Source: Onchocerca lupi
Taxonomy: Eukaryota > Nematoda > Chromadorea > Rhabditida > Onchocercidae
DNA: 64,000 bases
Reading direction: 5' to 3'
Assembly: GCA_028564675.1 (NCBI GenBank)
Contig: JAOVVO010000039.1
Location: forward strand, 62,001-126,000
The stretch's first letter is position 1. Every line of letters begins with the position of its first letter. This document shows, piece by piece, positions 25,699 through 37,098 of the stretch. The notes under the pieces are model-generated. The model saw only the letters and a program-made list of their open reading frames with translations, made no database searches and had not been told where the DNA came from. The position numbers and the translations under genes were made by a program.

Positions 25699-28600
25699 AT
25701 GTTTGTCGGTGTATCAGATTGGCTGCTGTATATTGTGGTAACCCAGATACCTATTATTCGTTCCGGTTGCTATCAAAAGCAATTATGCTGCTTAGGACGT
25801 AATTTTACCTGTATCGCAGTGGACGATGGAATTGGTCATTTGCCTACAAAACTTCGTCAACAAAGGTTGAAGAAAGATCGTAGGGGCAGATGGCACTCAG
25901 TTGATAAAAAGATGAAACGAATTGGTAAATTGTTGTTGCAGGACTTGATTGCTTTGGATGGTAGCGGACTTGGAGTGACCAGTAATCATGGTTAGTTGCA
26001 TTAATAAACGTCATTGGCTTCGATTACTAATTTCTTCCTTTAAATTAAAAAAGTTGCTTCGTTACATTCTAAATTCAATTAGTGATTTTGTATCGTAAAT
26101 GCCGTTGTAACCAGATTCTACAGCAGAAATGATACGGCAGATCACGGGGTCAAAGTGATCGAGTAAACGTATAATCACGCTAATAACACCAAAACTGAAA
26201 ACTTTTTTCGTACTGATTCCTTTTTCTTCATTCATTCTAATAGACTATCGACTTTTTGAAGCGGTAACAAATGATGCACAGAATTCTTGAGAGCGACTTA
26301 TATAAGTTTTTATAATGCATAATGTTTCAGGTCATGATTTATCTGGCGATTATTTGAAAAATCAAGAAGAACAAACTGATTCAAGAAAACACTCTAACAA
26401 TATTGAAATATCACCATTTGTTCGTTATCAGCTTATTTTCGGCCAACCATTTTACTCCGAAGAACAGCAGCCAGAAACAATACGTTTTTACAAACGTCAT
26501 AAACTTATTCGGTATCTGAGTTCTGCCGTGAAGTTCACTAAAAATTTAATTAAAGATATTCTAATTAATATAAGATTATTTCATGAATAATCAGAGTACT
26601 GCCGAGATACGTGCTGATAAAATAAGATATACTTCATAGTTTAGTAATTTTTCTTCCAATATCGAAATGATTTCGCAGAAAATCATAATTTGCGGAGGAA
26701 ATCGTTTCTTTGTAAATTGAAGTTCAAATTTTACAGACGATAATTTCATTCATTGGCTTTTCAGCATATACTTTAGCAGTGAAAAAGACTTTTCCTTCAT
26801 GTTCTGTTCTTAAACACTCATTTTTTTTTTTTTTTTCTGTGCTTTTACGAATTTACGGTTCTTTTGAAGAAATGCTTTAAGAAAAAACAAATGGGAGAAT
26901 AAAAGAAGTAATTGTGAAACAAATTAATATTTAAATTACTCATTTCAGGTATTCATTATTGAATCAACATATTCCAGTTACATTCAAGGATTCCCGGGAT
27001 ATCGAGGAGTCAAATGATGCCTTAAAATTGGCATTTCTGAGAAATACCATCTATGATAATTTATGCTACTGCGATGAAAAATGCCTGACATTTGGCGATT
27101 GTTGCTCCGATTATTCATTTGTGTGCCCGCGTATGTTTCCTTTTATGTTTCGACATGATGAAAGAATTGTGATTGCCGTTGAGAGTGTGGAGGCCTTGAA
27201 ATTTGCAAGTTGTATGTTGTATCTAAATTTGTGATTCCAATTCATTTTAAAATTCATGCTATTGTGATGATTTTTGAAAAGATTAGAAAGATTTCCAAAA
27301 ATTTTCTAGAACGAAAATTTCAAATCGATTGATTAAAATATAAAGAAATAGTTGAAATTACAGCAACTGACTGTGCTGTCAGCGAATGGTCCGCTTGGTC
27401 TAGCTGTATCCCGGATCAGGGAGATTGCAGAACTGGTATACAAACCCGGAAACGTATTATTGACCGGAAACCGGAGCATGGTGGGATGAAATGTCCATCA
27501 CTCGTTGAAAAGATGAGTTGCTTCAACGAATGTCCACAGCAGAAGAGGCAAAATCAACCAGGTATGTTTTGGTAAGGAACTTCAAAACGTAATTTATGTT
27601 TAATAATTATCGGTACTTGAGAAAGTAAATTTCTTGGAAGCAATTAAGAATTATTAAAAGACAATGATCTCAGGTATTTTAATTTTCTTTATACATTTGT
27701 TAACTGATAACAAAGGGGCTGCCTTTTTGGCATAATAGAATGATTTTTCTTTAAATGCAGTTTCTTTCCCAATCTTTTTAATTGATTTTTCAAAAATCAC
27801 CTAACTTTCCACGATTTAATTTGTCAATGATATTTGATTTATTTAGAAACTGCCTCTGTAGCACTTATTTTGGATTATTCTTATAACAAAACACGAGAAA
27901 AGTTTGGTCATGGTAACATTCACAAAGAAGTGGTTGGTAAAAGGAGCAAGTCGCTTTAGTTGGTTTTTATTCCTCAAATGTTTATTAATTACTAAAAGTC
28001 GATGTCATTGGCTTTTATTAAAGAATGGTTTACTCAGATTCATTGATTTCAATATCTTAGGTACTTTAGAAAAAAAAAACTTTACAATGTTTTAGTTAGA
28101 TATTGAAGGTGCTCGATGAAATTGTATTTAGATTTGCATAAATAAGAATAGAAATAAATTTATCAGCAGCCACTTATCAATCTTTTTTGCTTATACTAAG
28201 ACCAGTTCATAAGTAAAATATGAATAATAAATAAATATTAGTCTTAAATATTAATCTTTTGACCTAATGAATTTTAATCTGCTTCATGTGATCATTTAGC
28301 TACTGTGGAATTTATGAATTGGGTTGGGTGAATTCGAACTGTATTGATAAGGAAATCAGTATTAAGCTTTATACGGGCAATAATATCTGTGCGGAATGTC
28401 AACCAGAAGCGCAACTGCATCGGAATACTGTTACGTGAGTTATTTATCCTTCTCTGAATAATTGAAACTAAACAAACAATCGATTCTTCTTCACTTCAAG
28501 TTTCGATTTGCCAATTACCAAAGTTGGAATATGTTCGAAGATCTGGTTAGCCACGATTCAGTATTGGAAAAATCAACATTCAAATGTTGAAATGAAGCTT

Positions 28601-28772
28601 AGCACATTGTTTTCTTTCCAGATGTACATCTGATCTGAACGACGGAGAAAATGGATTCTGGAAATTGATCGGACCAAAGTCATGCAATGGTATCTGGAAA
28701 AGGTTGTACAGAATAGATAATTGCCGGTGTGAAATAGATTTTCCGAGGCATGATGCATTTCTGTTTGTCTAA
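25699..28772 (+). CDS. Somatomedin B and thrombospondin type-1 domain protein (SBSPON/RPE-spondin type)
   Basis: Six exons: 25699-25990, 26331-26511, 26949-27130, 27364-27571, 28300-28434, 28622-28772; about 382 aa, all phases consistent. A hydrophobic N-terminus suggests secretion. The somatomedin B domain is split: its first half holds C24, C30, C31 and C38, its second half C197, C199, C203, C209, C210 and C217 (CYCDEKC...GDCC). This gives ten cysteines, as in vertebrate RPE-spondin, but with about 158 residues inserted between the halves. A TSP1 repeat follows (C222, WSAWSSC at 227-233, C240, C262, C271, C275). The conserved C-terminal module has ICAECQP, a GIWK stretch and a final DAFLFV, matching the family's TWKK...FIFI ending. 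Exon 4 was extended to the second donor (27572) because only that keeps phase with exon 5. An extracellular matrix role is inferred from the family. Confidence 0.85.
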
Positions 28773-31700
28773 AATTAGCAAAGTAGCAGTTATAGTTCAG
28801 TGAATTGGGAAAGTTAAATATTTAGAAGGTAGGACCGTAAGTTACAAATTAAGGATGTAAACTAAACCGGAAAATGGAAATGATTTTTCACAGCTTTTGA
28901 AAGAATTGTGATTCGTAAAAAATTTAAATTACAAGAGAATTTTAAAAAATTACGGAATTCTGAAGTTTTTCAGAGAAAATTACGAAAAAATTTTGAAAAA
29001 AATTAAAAATGAATTCTGAATTCAAATTCTGAAGCAATTGGTGGGTTGCAGTCGTGTTCTTTAATATTATTTCTTTTCATCTAAACACTGTGAATTTCAA
29101 ATTTCGCTTGCGTCATCCTAATAGATGCTTACTCATACATGCGATAATTTTGCATTACTTGATGATTATTAAATTGAAATTCTCAAATTTGTGACAGAAA
29201 TTGAAAGAAGGAACTCTAATATTCTTTAAGATTTAGCAATTATTTTCTTGTTAAATAATCAGAAAAATGATAAGAAATTGACAGAAATGAAAATCTACAA
29301 AAAAGAAAAAGTTAAGGGCTAAAGAAGAACGGTTGAACAGTTTTATGATGTTTCTTAACCGTTTGCTTACTTGTTATTAAATTGTTAAGTTAGATGTGTC
29401 TATCACTACCTTTTTCTAAAATAATCTGTAATCAATGCAAGTATGAAATGACCAAGTTGGCTTTCCAGGTTGTAATATTCCACTAGCATAATGAACAGAC
29501 GATGTAAAATTTTTCAGTAAAAATAAGCTGAATTTTATTAAATTCTTCAACAAGTTAATTTAAAAAATGTATCACACTGCAAAAAGGTTTCGATTGATTT
29601 GAAGATAAGGTAACTCTAATCAACACAAGATGATAAGTACATCATGAAATAATCATTGTGAATGGATGATGCATAACAAATTCTGGAATGACAGTTTTCA
29701 TTAAAAATGATAGTTTTAAGTATAGAAAGTCATTGTTTCCTCATAATCACTTTCACTGAAGGAAGTGATTTGTTTGATTTTATCATTATCTATTATTATC
29801 AAATGTTAAACTATTTTGTATCTTGATAATTCACAACATATTAATACAATAAATGTGGCATGATGCTGACATGTCTAAAATTCGCTTTCGACTTTTTTTC
29901 CTGTGATTACTGATCCTATCACTGTCATTGCTGCATCGATATCTAATAAATATCTCTTGTAGATTAAGTGGCGATATTAATTGTTGGACAAATAAGGTTG
30001 CTAATTATATATCGAATTTAATTTTCTGAACTGAAATGAAAAAATTCAAAATTCGTCTTCAATATTAAACTTTTTATGGATGATAGAAATCAAGTATTGC
30101 AACATTATTTTAATTCATTAGTTTAAAACCAATTATTGCAATTATTTTTAAGCAACGTCAGTCTCATTCCTTATTTATGCTATATCCGTCTGGTCACATT
30201 TTGTGGAAAATTTTTAACTAATTATTTTTTGACTGTCATCAAATTTTTTCATTGAAACATGGAATTTATTAGTTTATTTTTGATTTTATTGATTCGCTGA
30301 TTCTTTGGATTATGAGGGAATTGTAGTACGATGAAAATATATTCGAAGTTAAAAAATCGATTAGCTGGTTGGTAGGAAAGTAAGAAATTTGGATGCATGC
30401 CATGCTTGTGATAATTGTAAGAAGATTGATTCATCCAAATACTTCAATCTTTGCTTCCAAACTGATAACAATATTGATATCTTCCATTTTTATCCATTCT
30501 CTGCTGAATGGCAGGAAAATGAAAACCTGATGATCATTATTATTTTTATGTTATGAAAAATTACTTGTGCTTTGCATTTTATTCAGATATGAGATGTAAA
30601 ATTTTAGAGTACAAGTTTCTCAATAATGATAATAACTGGGATAAAATATTGAATTGATAACTTGATTTAATCATCGGTCGAAAAATCTGAAGCTTCTGTG
30701 AAATTGAAGGAGGACTTCAATCAAATATTATTTTTAGTTAAGAAATGAATTTTATTGATTAAATTTTTCGTTTCATCAGGGACGATGTGGGATGTAATTT
30801 TAACCACGACAGTGAACAATTTCAGCTGGTACATCAAGCAAATTTTAGTTCCAACATCTTTTCATAATCAGTTTGTTTTCTTTTTTTGACTTATTTTTTG
30901 AAAAAAATGTGTATGGTTATTAAACTCATCAATTTCCAAAGCTCATCAATTTTTAAGACAATGTTGAAAATATGACTGGAATGAATTTGATTGAAATATA
31001 TCTAGCAAAGTTGAGTTAAGCCATATTTAAATGAAAACAAAATTAATTTATACGAAATATATAAATCGTCTATTGTATTGATTAGATTTAAAAAAATTAT
31101 GATATGATTCGATTGCTAAACATGCTATAGTTCATCTGATCTTTAAGTCATGATGAGAAACGCTATCGATAAGAGCAAAAGAGCCAAAGGCCTAAAAAAA
31201 ATTTTTAATCGAAAATATTTAACTGATCAGAAGCAATGGAGGAAAGAGTTCTGGAGTTAGTGCATATTAAATGAATTTTCGTTTTAATTTAAACGAAAAT
31301 TTTGTATAACATTTTATCAAATTATCGTTAATGTATGAGGATTTGTATATTTTATCACTCAGTTCTGAAATTGGTCTCTCTCAACTGCCCGAAATTGATC
31401 TATCACAATGATCTATTGCAAGTATTTTCATGATGATAGTGAATATTCACTGATATCATCATAACAGTGATCAACATATATAACAGAAAGGAATAATTTA
31501 GTTCTTATTTCGTCTATGCTGGTAAAAAACAACGAACGAAACATAAGTATTATTAGATATGGATAGAAAGATATGCACTTCTCGACTGTGAGAAAACACA
31601 TTACAGAGTTAATAAGTTGAAAATTGATTAGAGAGCAAATGCAAATGAATAAGTAATGCATTACCAGTGCTAAAAACATTTATTAAATATCAATTTCAGA

Positions 31701-32407
31701 TATTCCAGTACTCTGCAGAAATATGAATCCTTTTGTTAAGCAAAAAATTCGATAACAGACATATCTGATATTGAATTCGATAATAAACATACCTAATTTT
31801 GGATTCGACAAAAATAAATTAGTTTGAAGACTTATTGCCGAAATTAAACTTTGAAACAACAAAAACTGTATTAAGATTCGAAAACATATGCTTTTCGATA
31901 TTCTAAATCAATCAAAAGATGCTCTTCACTACCAAGAAATATCTTAAAAATCTTTAATTCCTAAAAATTTTCCCAAATTAAAACAAAATTAGCTAATTAA
32001 TTTACTCTTTACTACTGTAAGTAAGAAGAGTAACGATAATATAAAAATAAATGAAAAATGACAATACTATCTATTGTACCATAATCACCAATTATGTTTA
32101 AAAGAAAGTAAAAATATGCAAAACAAAAAGCATATGCTTTGGACAGAAATTTCCATTTTTAATTTGAATATTAGGAAATCAAAGTCATTTACTGATAACT
32201 TTCAAGGTAAGCCTTTTTATATCATGAAATAACTTGAAGAATTTTCTTAGAAAAGAATCAGAAGGAAGAAGTTCTGAACAGATTTTGCTTTATATAGAAA
32301 GATGCTCTCGAATAGTGCGATATCAATGAACTGATCAATTTTGATTCTTACATTCACTTTAAAATGATCCTTTATAATATTAAAATTTTTGGAGGACTAT
32401 GGTATAT
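28773..32407. other. Intergenic, between SBSPON-type gene and bacterial mosaic
   Basis: AT-rich 3' UTR and intergenic DNA. No coding exon, RNA gene or long repeat was recognised. Open frames at 30249-30434 and 31428-31679 (minus) are short and lack motifs. Confidence 0.5.
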
Positions 32408-32575
32408 GGTAACAATCAATGAAGATGTTTTGGCAAAGGAAAAGGTTGCAACTGAACCAGAAGCAGTAAAAAAAGTGAACAAATCCCTAATAATGATATG
32501 GTAAAGCAAACAATAAATGGAGATGTGAAAGAAAACAGAAAAACGCTGATATGCGTAATTCTTGGTATTTTTAGG
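32408..32575 (+). pseudogene. Unassigned frameshifted coding-like segment beside cdsA fragment
   Basis: From 32408 the frame reads MVTINEDVLAKEKV... rich in E/K and is open for about 32 codons, then stops. A one-base shift keeps a similar hydrophilic, lysine-rich reading (NDMVKQTINGDVKENRK) and then a hydrophobic LICVILGIF that runs up to the cdsA piece. That pattern is what a once-intact protein with one frameshift looks like, with a membrane segment after a charged stretch. I cannot name the gene. It may be another Wolbachia fragment in the same mosaic, or chance. Confidence 0.3.
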
Positions 32576-32718
32576 TTTATTTTCGATTTTTCATTCTCCA
32601 ATAATCGGACTTATAGTTGCTATTCTAGCGCAACTTGGCGATTTCACTGAATCTCTTATCAAAAGGGCTTATAATGTTAAAGATAGTGGAATTATGATAC
32701 CTGGCCATGGAGGAATAC
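32562..32718 (+). pseudogene. Wolbachia-type phosphatidate cytidylyltransferase (cdsA) C-terminal fragment
   Basis: The frame contains SPIIGLIVAILAQLGDFTES, then LIKR, KDSG and PGHGGILDR. These are hallmarks of the CdsA signature near the C-terminus, which in intact enzymes runs S-x-x-x-Q-x-GD-x-x-ES-x-x-KR-x-x-x-x-KD-x-G...PGHGG-x-x-DR-x-D-S. CdsA makes CDP-diacylglycerol for phospholipid synthesis. The fragment stops exactly at GILDR, where the normal Asp-Ser and last membrane helix are replaced by an inverted copy of the preceding 40 bases. It holds about 50 of roughly 200-270 residues and has no start, so it is not functional. Bacterial origin is clear from the motif; Wolbachia is inferred. 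Confidence 0.82.
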
Positions 32719-32763
32719 TTGATCGTATTCCTCCATGGCCAGTATCATATTTCCACTATCTTT
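32679..32763. repeat. Near-perfect inverted repeat (fold-back) inside the cdsA fragment
   Basis: The left arm 32679-32718 and right arm 32725-32763 are reverse complements over about 39 bases, with one substitution and one single-base gap. A 6-base loop (TTGATC) separates them. The left arm is cdsA coding sequence (KDSG...GGILDR); the right arm is its backward copy. A run of T follows, then the uvrD piece. This would form a very stable hairpin. Confidence 0.95.
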
Positions 32764-32771
32764 TTTTTTTT

Positions 32772-33002
32772 AGTGACATTGCAGTGCTAGTAAGAGCTAT
32801 TTTTCAAACTAGAATCCTGGAAGAATATTTTATAAAGTATTCAATTCCCTACAAGATTATAAGCGGCGTAAAATTCTATGCACGCCAGGAAATCAGAGAT
32901 ATAATTGCATATTTAAGACTCGTGAACATCAATGATGACTTGGCTTTTGAAAGGATTGACTCATTCATTATTCCAATGACAAACAATGTTTACAATTGCT
33001 AA
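32772..33002 (+). pseudogene. Wolbachia-type UvrD/Rep/PcrA DNA helicase fragment
   Basis: Reads SDIAVLVRAIFQTRILEEYF, then IPYKII.G, FYARQEIRDIIAYLRL and DLAFERI (ending near 32957). This is the contiguous motif IV-V region of superfamily 1A helicases UvrD/PcrA/Rep, where intact proteins have IAVLxR...SR.xE..L...IPY...GG..F..R.EI+D..AYLRL..N..DD.AF.R. Only about 62 of roughly 650 residues remain. The following codons to the stop at 33002 do not match the family. It shares a frame with the cdsA piece only by accident. Bacterial helicase origin is well supported; Wolbachia is inferred. Confidence 0.82.
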
Positions 33003-34307
33003 TCATTAACTAGCTTTTTCTTAAACGCTGACTCTCGTTAGTAAGGTGGTTTATTACTGTAATCAAAGATTACGGTATCAACCTTTTCTGGTCGCATCAG
33101 CAGACATTGCGTATAAGGTTGTAAAAGATTTCTAAAGAAAACTGTAATGTGCCAGAACAATTTTTCCATTGATATGATACGGTTCTGGTGATAAAACATC
33201 GATTTCACTCACTCACGCCATCCATCCCCATGCTTTCCACATCTGGGAACAATTTCTGCCTTTCGGCTTGTTTCTTTTGAAGTTTAATTCTATAATGCAA
33301 GAGAAATTCGGTCGAGGTCGAGATTTAAGAGTTTATTTTGCTTATTCTTGAATTTCCTCCTAATTTCCCTCACTTCACATTTTTAAGCTTTATTTACGAT
33401 CATTGCTAGCAGCATCTGTAAGCAATATGTGGTACAATTTGAGTAGTAAAACTCAATGTCTCCTCTCTTATCTCATTTTCGATCCCTGAAATATCTTCTC
33501 AAATTTCCTTCCTATCTTCTCGATCATTTATAAATCATTTATCATCTCCGTAATACTACTACAGTATGACGACACTTCAGTTGTCTCTGATTCTCTTCGA
33601 AATCGATGAATTCGATGAGAATGGCATATTTGATAGCCTTTTGTCATGGCATTTTGAAGACTTTTTATCTTCTCAAACAGTTTCATTTAACAATGTATCA
33701 AGACTGACATGATAATAATATTTCCAACAGATTGTTATCAGTAACTGAATAACTGAAACAATTCGATACTCTCAGACTTAAGCAACGATAGATAGATTTT
33801 ATCAAACTAATCGACTATAACTGAATGAAATCCAATTTTTCACTATAATGACAGTAAAAAAAAAAAAAAAAAAAAAAAAAACTGCCAATCTCAACAATCG
33901 TCATTTATTCCTATCTATTTCTCTCTTCTTCATTGATTCATCTCTTCATACAAAAGATAATTAAAAAGGTCAATAAAGATACCTGTAATCTGATATCATT
34001 GATATTTCGTACCCTTTGGATTGACAAAACTTATGAATTAGCGCTTTTGATGCGAAAGTTACGTATTGTCTTACGAAGTTTGTTTATAAAAAAACACAAA
34101 GGGACAATTCTTTCTAACTGTAATCGTTTTCCTATGTTTGTTCTATTAATGAAGCTAAAATAAACAAAGCCATCGAAATGGCATTCTTTGGAGTGGTAAA
34201 AAGGGTAATAAGTCAATCTGGATGGGTTGCGGCTTATTTCACTGATCAAAAAGTTTAATCCCTTCTCCCTTGGATGTCACTTTTTTAGACAGTTAACAGT
34301 TTATTGG
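33003..34307. other. Intergenic and 3' side of hlh-8, with a 26-base A tract
   Basis: No gene recognised. A slightly GC-richer stretch at about 33030-33330 adjoins the bacterial mosaic but I cannot assign it. A poly(A) tract of 26 bases lies at 33856-33881. The 3' UTR of hlh-8 (minus strand) should occupy part of 33900-34307; the overlapping short frames there are not convincing genes. Confidence 0.5.
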
Positions 34308-35881
34308 TTACATCGAACTTCTTTGTTCCAAACTTGTCGTTGTTTTTGTTACTGCTGGCATGCCGCCTGCTGTTGCTGCTGCAGTTGCGGTGGCGGGTAG
34401 AGTTGCGTCGGTGCCTTCATTAAACCAACCATGTTCTTCTTCTATAAGTCAATTCAAAGAAATCCATCAGAATTCTACTAAAGCTTTGAAGTGAAATAAG
34501 ACTGAATTGGACGAATTTTGTCAAATTGCGAGCCTAATTTCTGGAAGAACACACCTGCTTTGATGAAAGTTTGCATCGATGACGTATCGTTCGAGTAATA
34601 ATGCGGCAAGGAAGCCATTCCACCTCTCCACATGTTGAATGTCGTTTGCAAGTTACCATCATACAATTGCATCTCACATCCGAATAATCGACATCCGTCA
34701 CCATTCATCTGTATAATTTTGTATCTAGTAGAGTTTTTAAGAAGTTTCGAGATAGTCTGGAATGGTTTGGAAAGAGAATCCAAGAATGGAATTACTTAGA
34801 AAGAAATTACGCGGAATTTCGGCATGATAACAAAATAATAAAATGATAAGAAAGGTTGGAAACCTGATCTAGAAAGCGAATATAATCTGTAGCAATACGT
34901 AGTGTATGAATTTTACTCATTTTATCCGACGGTAATGATGGAACAATTCGTCGCAAAATGGCGAATGCATCATTTAGTTCTTTTGTTCGTTGTCGCTCAC
35001 GACGATTTGCTGCGACACGTTGCTGTAGTGCTTCTTCTGGATTGTCACCCTGCGTATAATATTAGCAATAATAATGATGATATTGAGAACAATGGTGATA
35101 ATGATGATGTAATGATGATGGTTAAGCATTAATAATTAACGAGAAGAAAAAAAAAAAGAAGCGATAAATTATACAAATTTTGTCTAAAAAAAGAAATTCT
35201 TAAATTTTTTTGTTTTATTGTCAAAAATTTCAAAGCTAAATGTTTAAATAAATATCTACATAGTTCAGGAATTTAATTAGAAGTATCTGCCAATATTATT
35301 AAATATTCATGAGCTTATCATTGAAAACAAAACTGTTTTTTGAAAATCAAAAATGAAATTCTACAGTAACTGAGTAATTTTTAGTAAACAAAAAATTATT
35401 GAAATACAACGCTTAATGAAGATTTTAGTTCAATTGTGACAACAATCGGTTGAATTCTATTTTGTAAAGCATCTTCGAAATAGTATTAATGAATTATTAC
35501 TAATAATACTCAAATAATTATCACAAAAATTAGGTACAAGTTTTTGAATTAACTGTTGTGATTTAGATAATTGTTACAAGAATTAAATATGAATAAATTA
35601 AATAAATTTCTGCGCTATTGTCGAAAATTAGCTCAATTACGAATGACAACAGTTACAATTATTATTATTGTAAAGACAAAAGGAAGAAATAAATTAGCAT
35701 AAAATTGCAAAAAATTAGTTAGCAGGCAATGTGTCACTTGTCTGAGTTTCAAGAATGTTTGGACATAAATTGGACTGATTGTTCATCCTTGCTTAGATGT
35801 AATAAGGAAAAGTTTGCAGTTAAATTGAAATATGAATGAAAAAAGTACCTTACGCCTATTAGACCGTCTTCTGGTAACCAT
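34308..35881 (-). CDS. hlh-8: Twist-type bHLH transcription factor HLH-8
   Basis: Four exons on the minus strand, in coding order: 35881-35849, 35049-34864, 34708-34555, 34441-34308; about 168 aa. The tiny first exon encodes MVTRRRSNRRK. Exon 2 holds the whole bHLH: basic region QRVAANRRERQRTKELNDAF, a loop with SLPSDKMSK, and helix 2 ending ATDYIRFLD. That combination (RERQR, ELNDAF, PSDKxSKIxTLRIA) is the Twist subfamily. The following GCRLFG and FNMWRG match the region just after the bHLH in nematode HLH-8. The last exon is an alanine/threonine-rich tail from CAG/GCA-rich DNA; an unspliced alternative end at 34478 exists. Twist proteins bind E-boxes as dimers with E/Daughterless; in C. elegans HLH-8 patterns non-striated muscle. 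That role here is inferred from orthology. Confidence 0.92.
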
Positions 35882-36951
35882 CTGGAGGGATGGATAAGCG
35901 ATCACTTGTCGGAGGATATTATCAGAAACTTCTGCACCGCCCCAGTATCTTCTCCTCTATCGCAAAGCTTCTTCCTCTTTTCATCTTCATCTTCCTTCCA
36001 ACTCTTCATTGCTCGATCATTTGTTACGATGATATATGTGTATATATATCGAAACGATGGCTAAACATATGAATATGTTTATTTTGATGTTGTTGCTATC
36101 CTCCTCAACTCTTCCGAACAAAAAATCAAAAACACAATTTCAGTAATTTAATTCTCCCAACAGTTCAGTTTCCAACCAAAATATCTTTTAATTAATATTC
36201 AAATGAGATTAAAGAAAGCAAGAATGGAACATTCCAATCGCAGGAAAATTGAAAATATATCAATCATATAAATAATAACCTTTTCGGTATCGAAAGATTT
36301 TTCTTGCAGTAAATTAAAATTGGAGATGGCTTTTAAAGGAAGCCAGAATATCGTTTATAATTACTGTATCTTCATTTTTACCTCGAATCGTTAAGATTAT
36401 TGGCGTGCTAATTTTCTATGCAAAAAACAAAGCCAAAATTTAATCTTTATTCACATTTAGTTAAGAAAACATGGAAAGATTAGAACAGGAAATGTACCAC
36501 CGAGATCAATGATCAGCTAAAATCAAGCATGGATAAATAGCAGCCTTTCAACAAAATTCAATGAACAGTTGAGTTCTGCACATGATTTCATGATGGTATA
36601 TCACTGAATAAATAAGTAAAATTGGTTTAAAAAGCAAACTTGATTGTTTGGAATGTTTATATGAAAATGAAACTATGCTGTTGGAAACATAAAAGACTTA
36701 GTATTTAGGAGATATATTTAAATAATTTTAAATAATGAAGCAAGTTTTCAACCGTAATGAATAGCTACAAAAAATGTCAGATTGTAAAAGTCGTACATTC
36801 GACATATGAAAGATGGGAAAGGAATAACGTCCGGTTAAGCTATTTTCCGGTTTCACTTTTTCAGATTCCTGTATATCTCTTGATAGATTGTATATGCCTG
36901 TATTAATTTATGTATTATCTTTTTTCGAAAATATACCGGCGAAAATTTTCC
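35882..36951. other. Upstream region of hlh-8 / downstream of zinc-finger gene
   Basis: AT-rich sequence between the hlh-8 start codon and the zinc-finger gene's polyadenylation region. It presumably holds hlh-8 promoter elements, but I could not pick out specific sites with confidence. No coding exon seen. Confidence 0.45.
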
Positions 36952-36957
36952 TTTATT
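36952..36957 (-). terminator. Polyadenylation signal of the zinc-finger gene
   Basis: AATAAA on the minus strand, about 140 bases past the stop codon at 37099 of the C2H2 zinc-finger gene. Distance and strand fit a cleavage signal; its use is not proven. Confidence 0.5.
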
Positions 36958-37098
36958 AAAACCCTTAAATTTGAATTTCAAAAAATTTTTGAAAATTCCT
37001 ACAGCCTCTTACTCATAGAAGTATCCCTCATTCTTTTTTAATTAATGTGTTTGAAGATTTGGTGACAATTCCAAAAATAAATTAAGTACAAGTGAAGA

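Noticed and set aside
26512..26590. Extension of SBSPON-type exon 2 to the in-frame stop
   Set aside because: A GTATCT donor at 26512 keeps phase with the cysteine-rich exon at 26949; read-through would delete the rest of the conserved domains.
34902..35132. Plus-strand ORF of 76 codons
   Set aside because: It is the antisense shadow of the hlh-8 bHLH exon, which has clear family homology on the minus strand.
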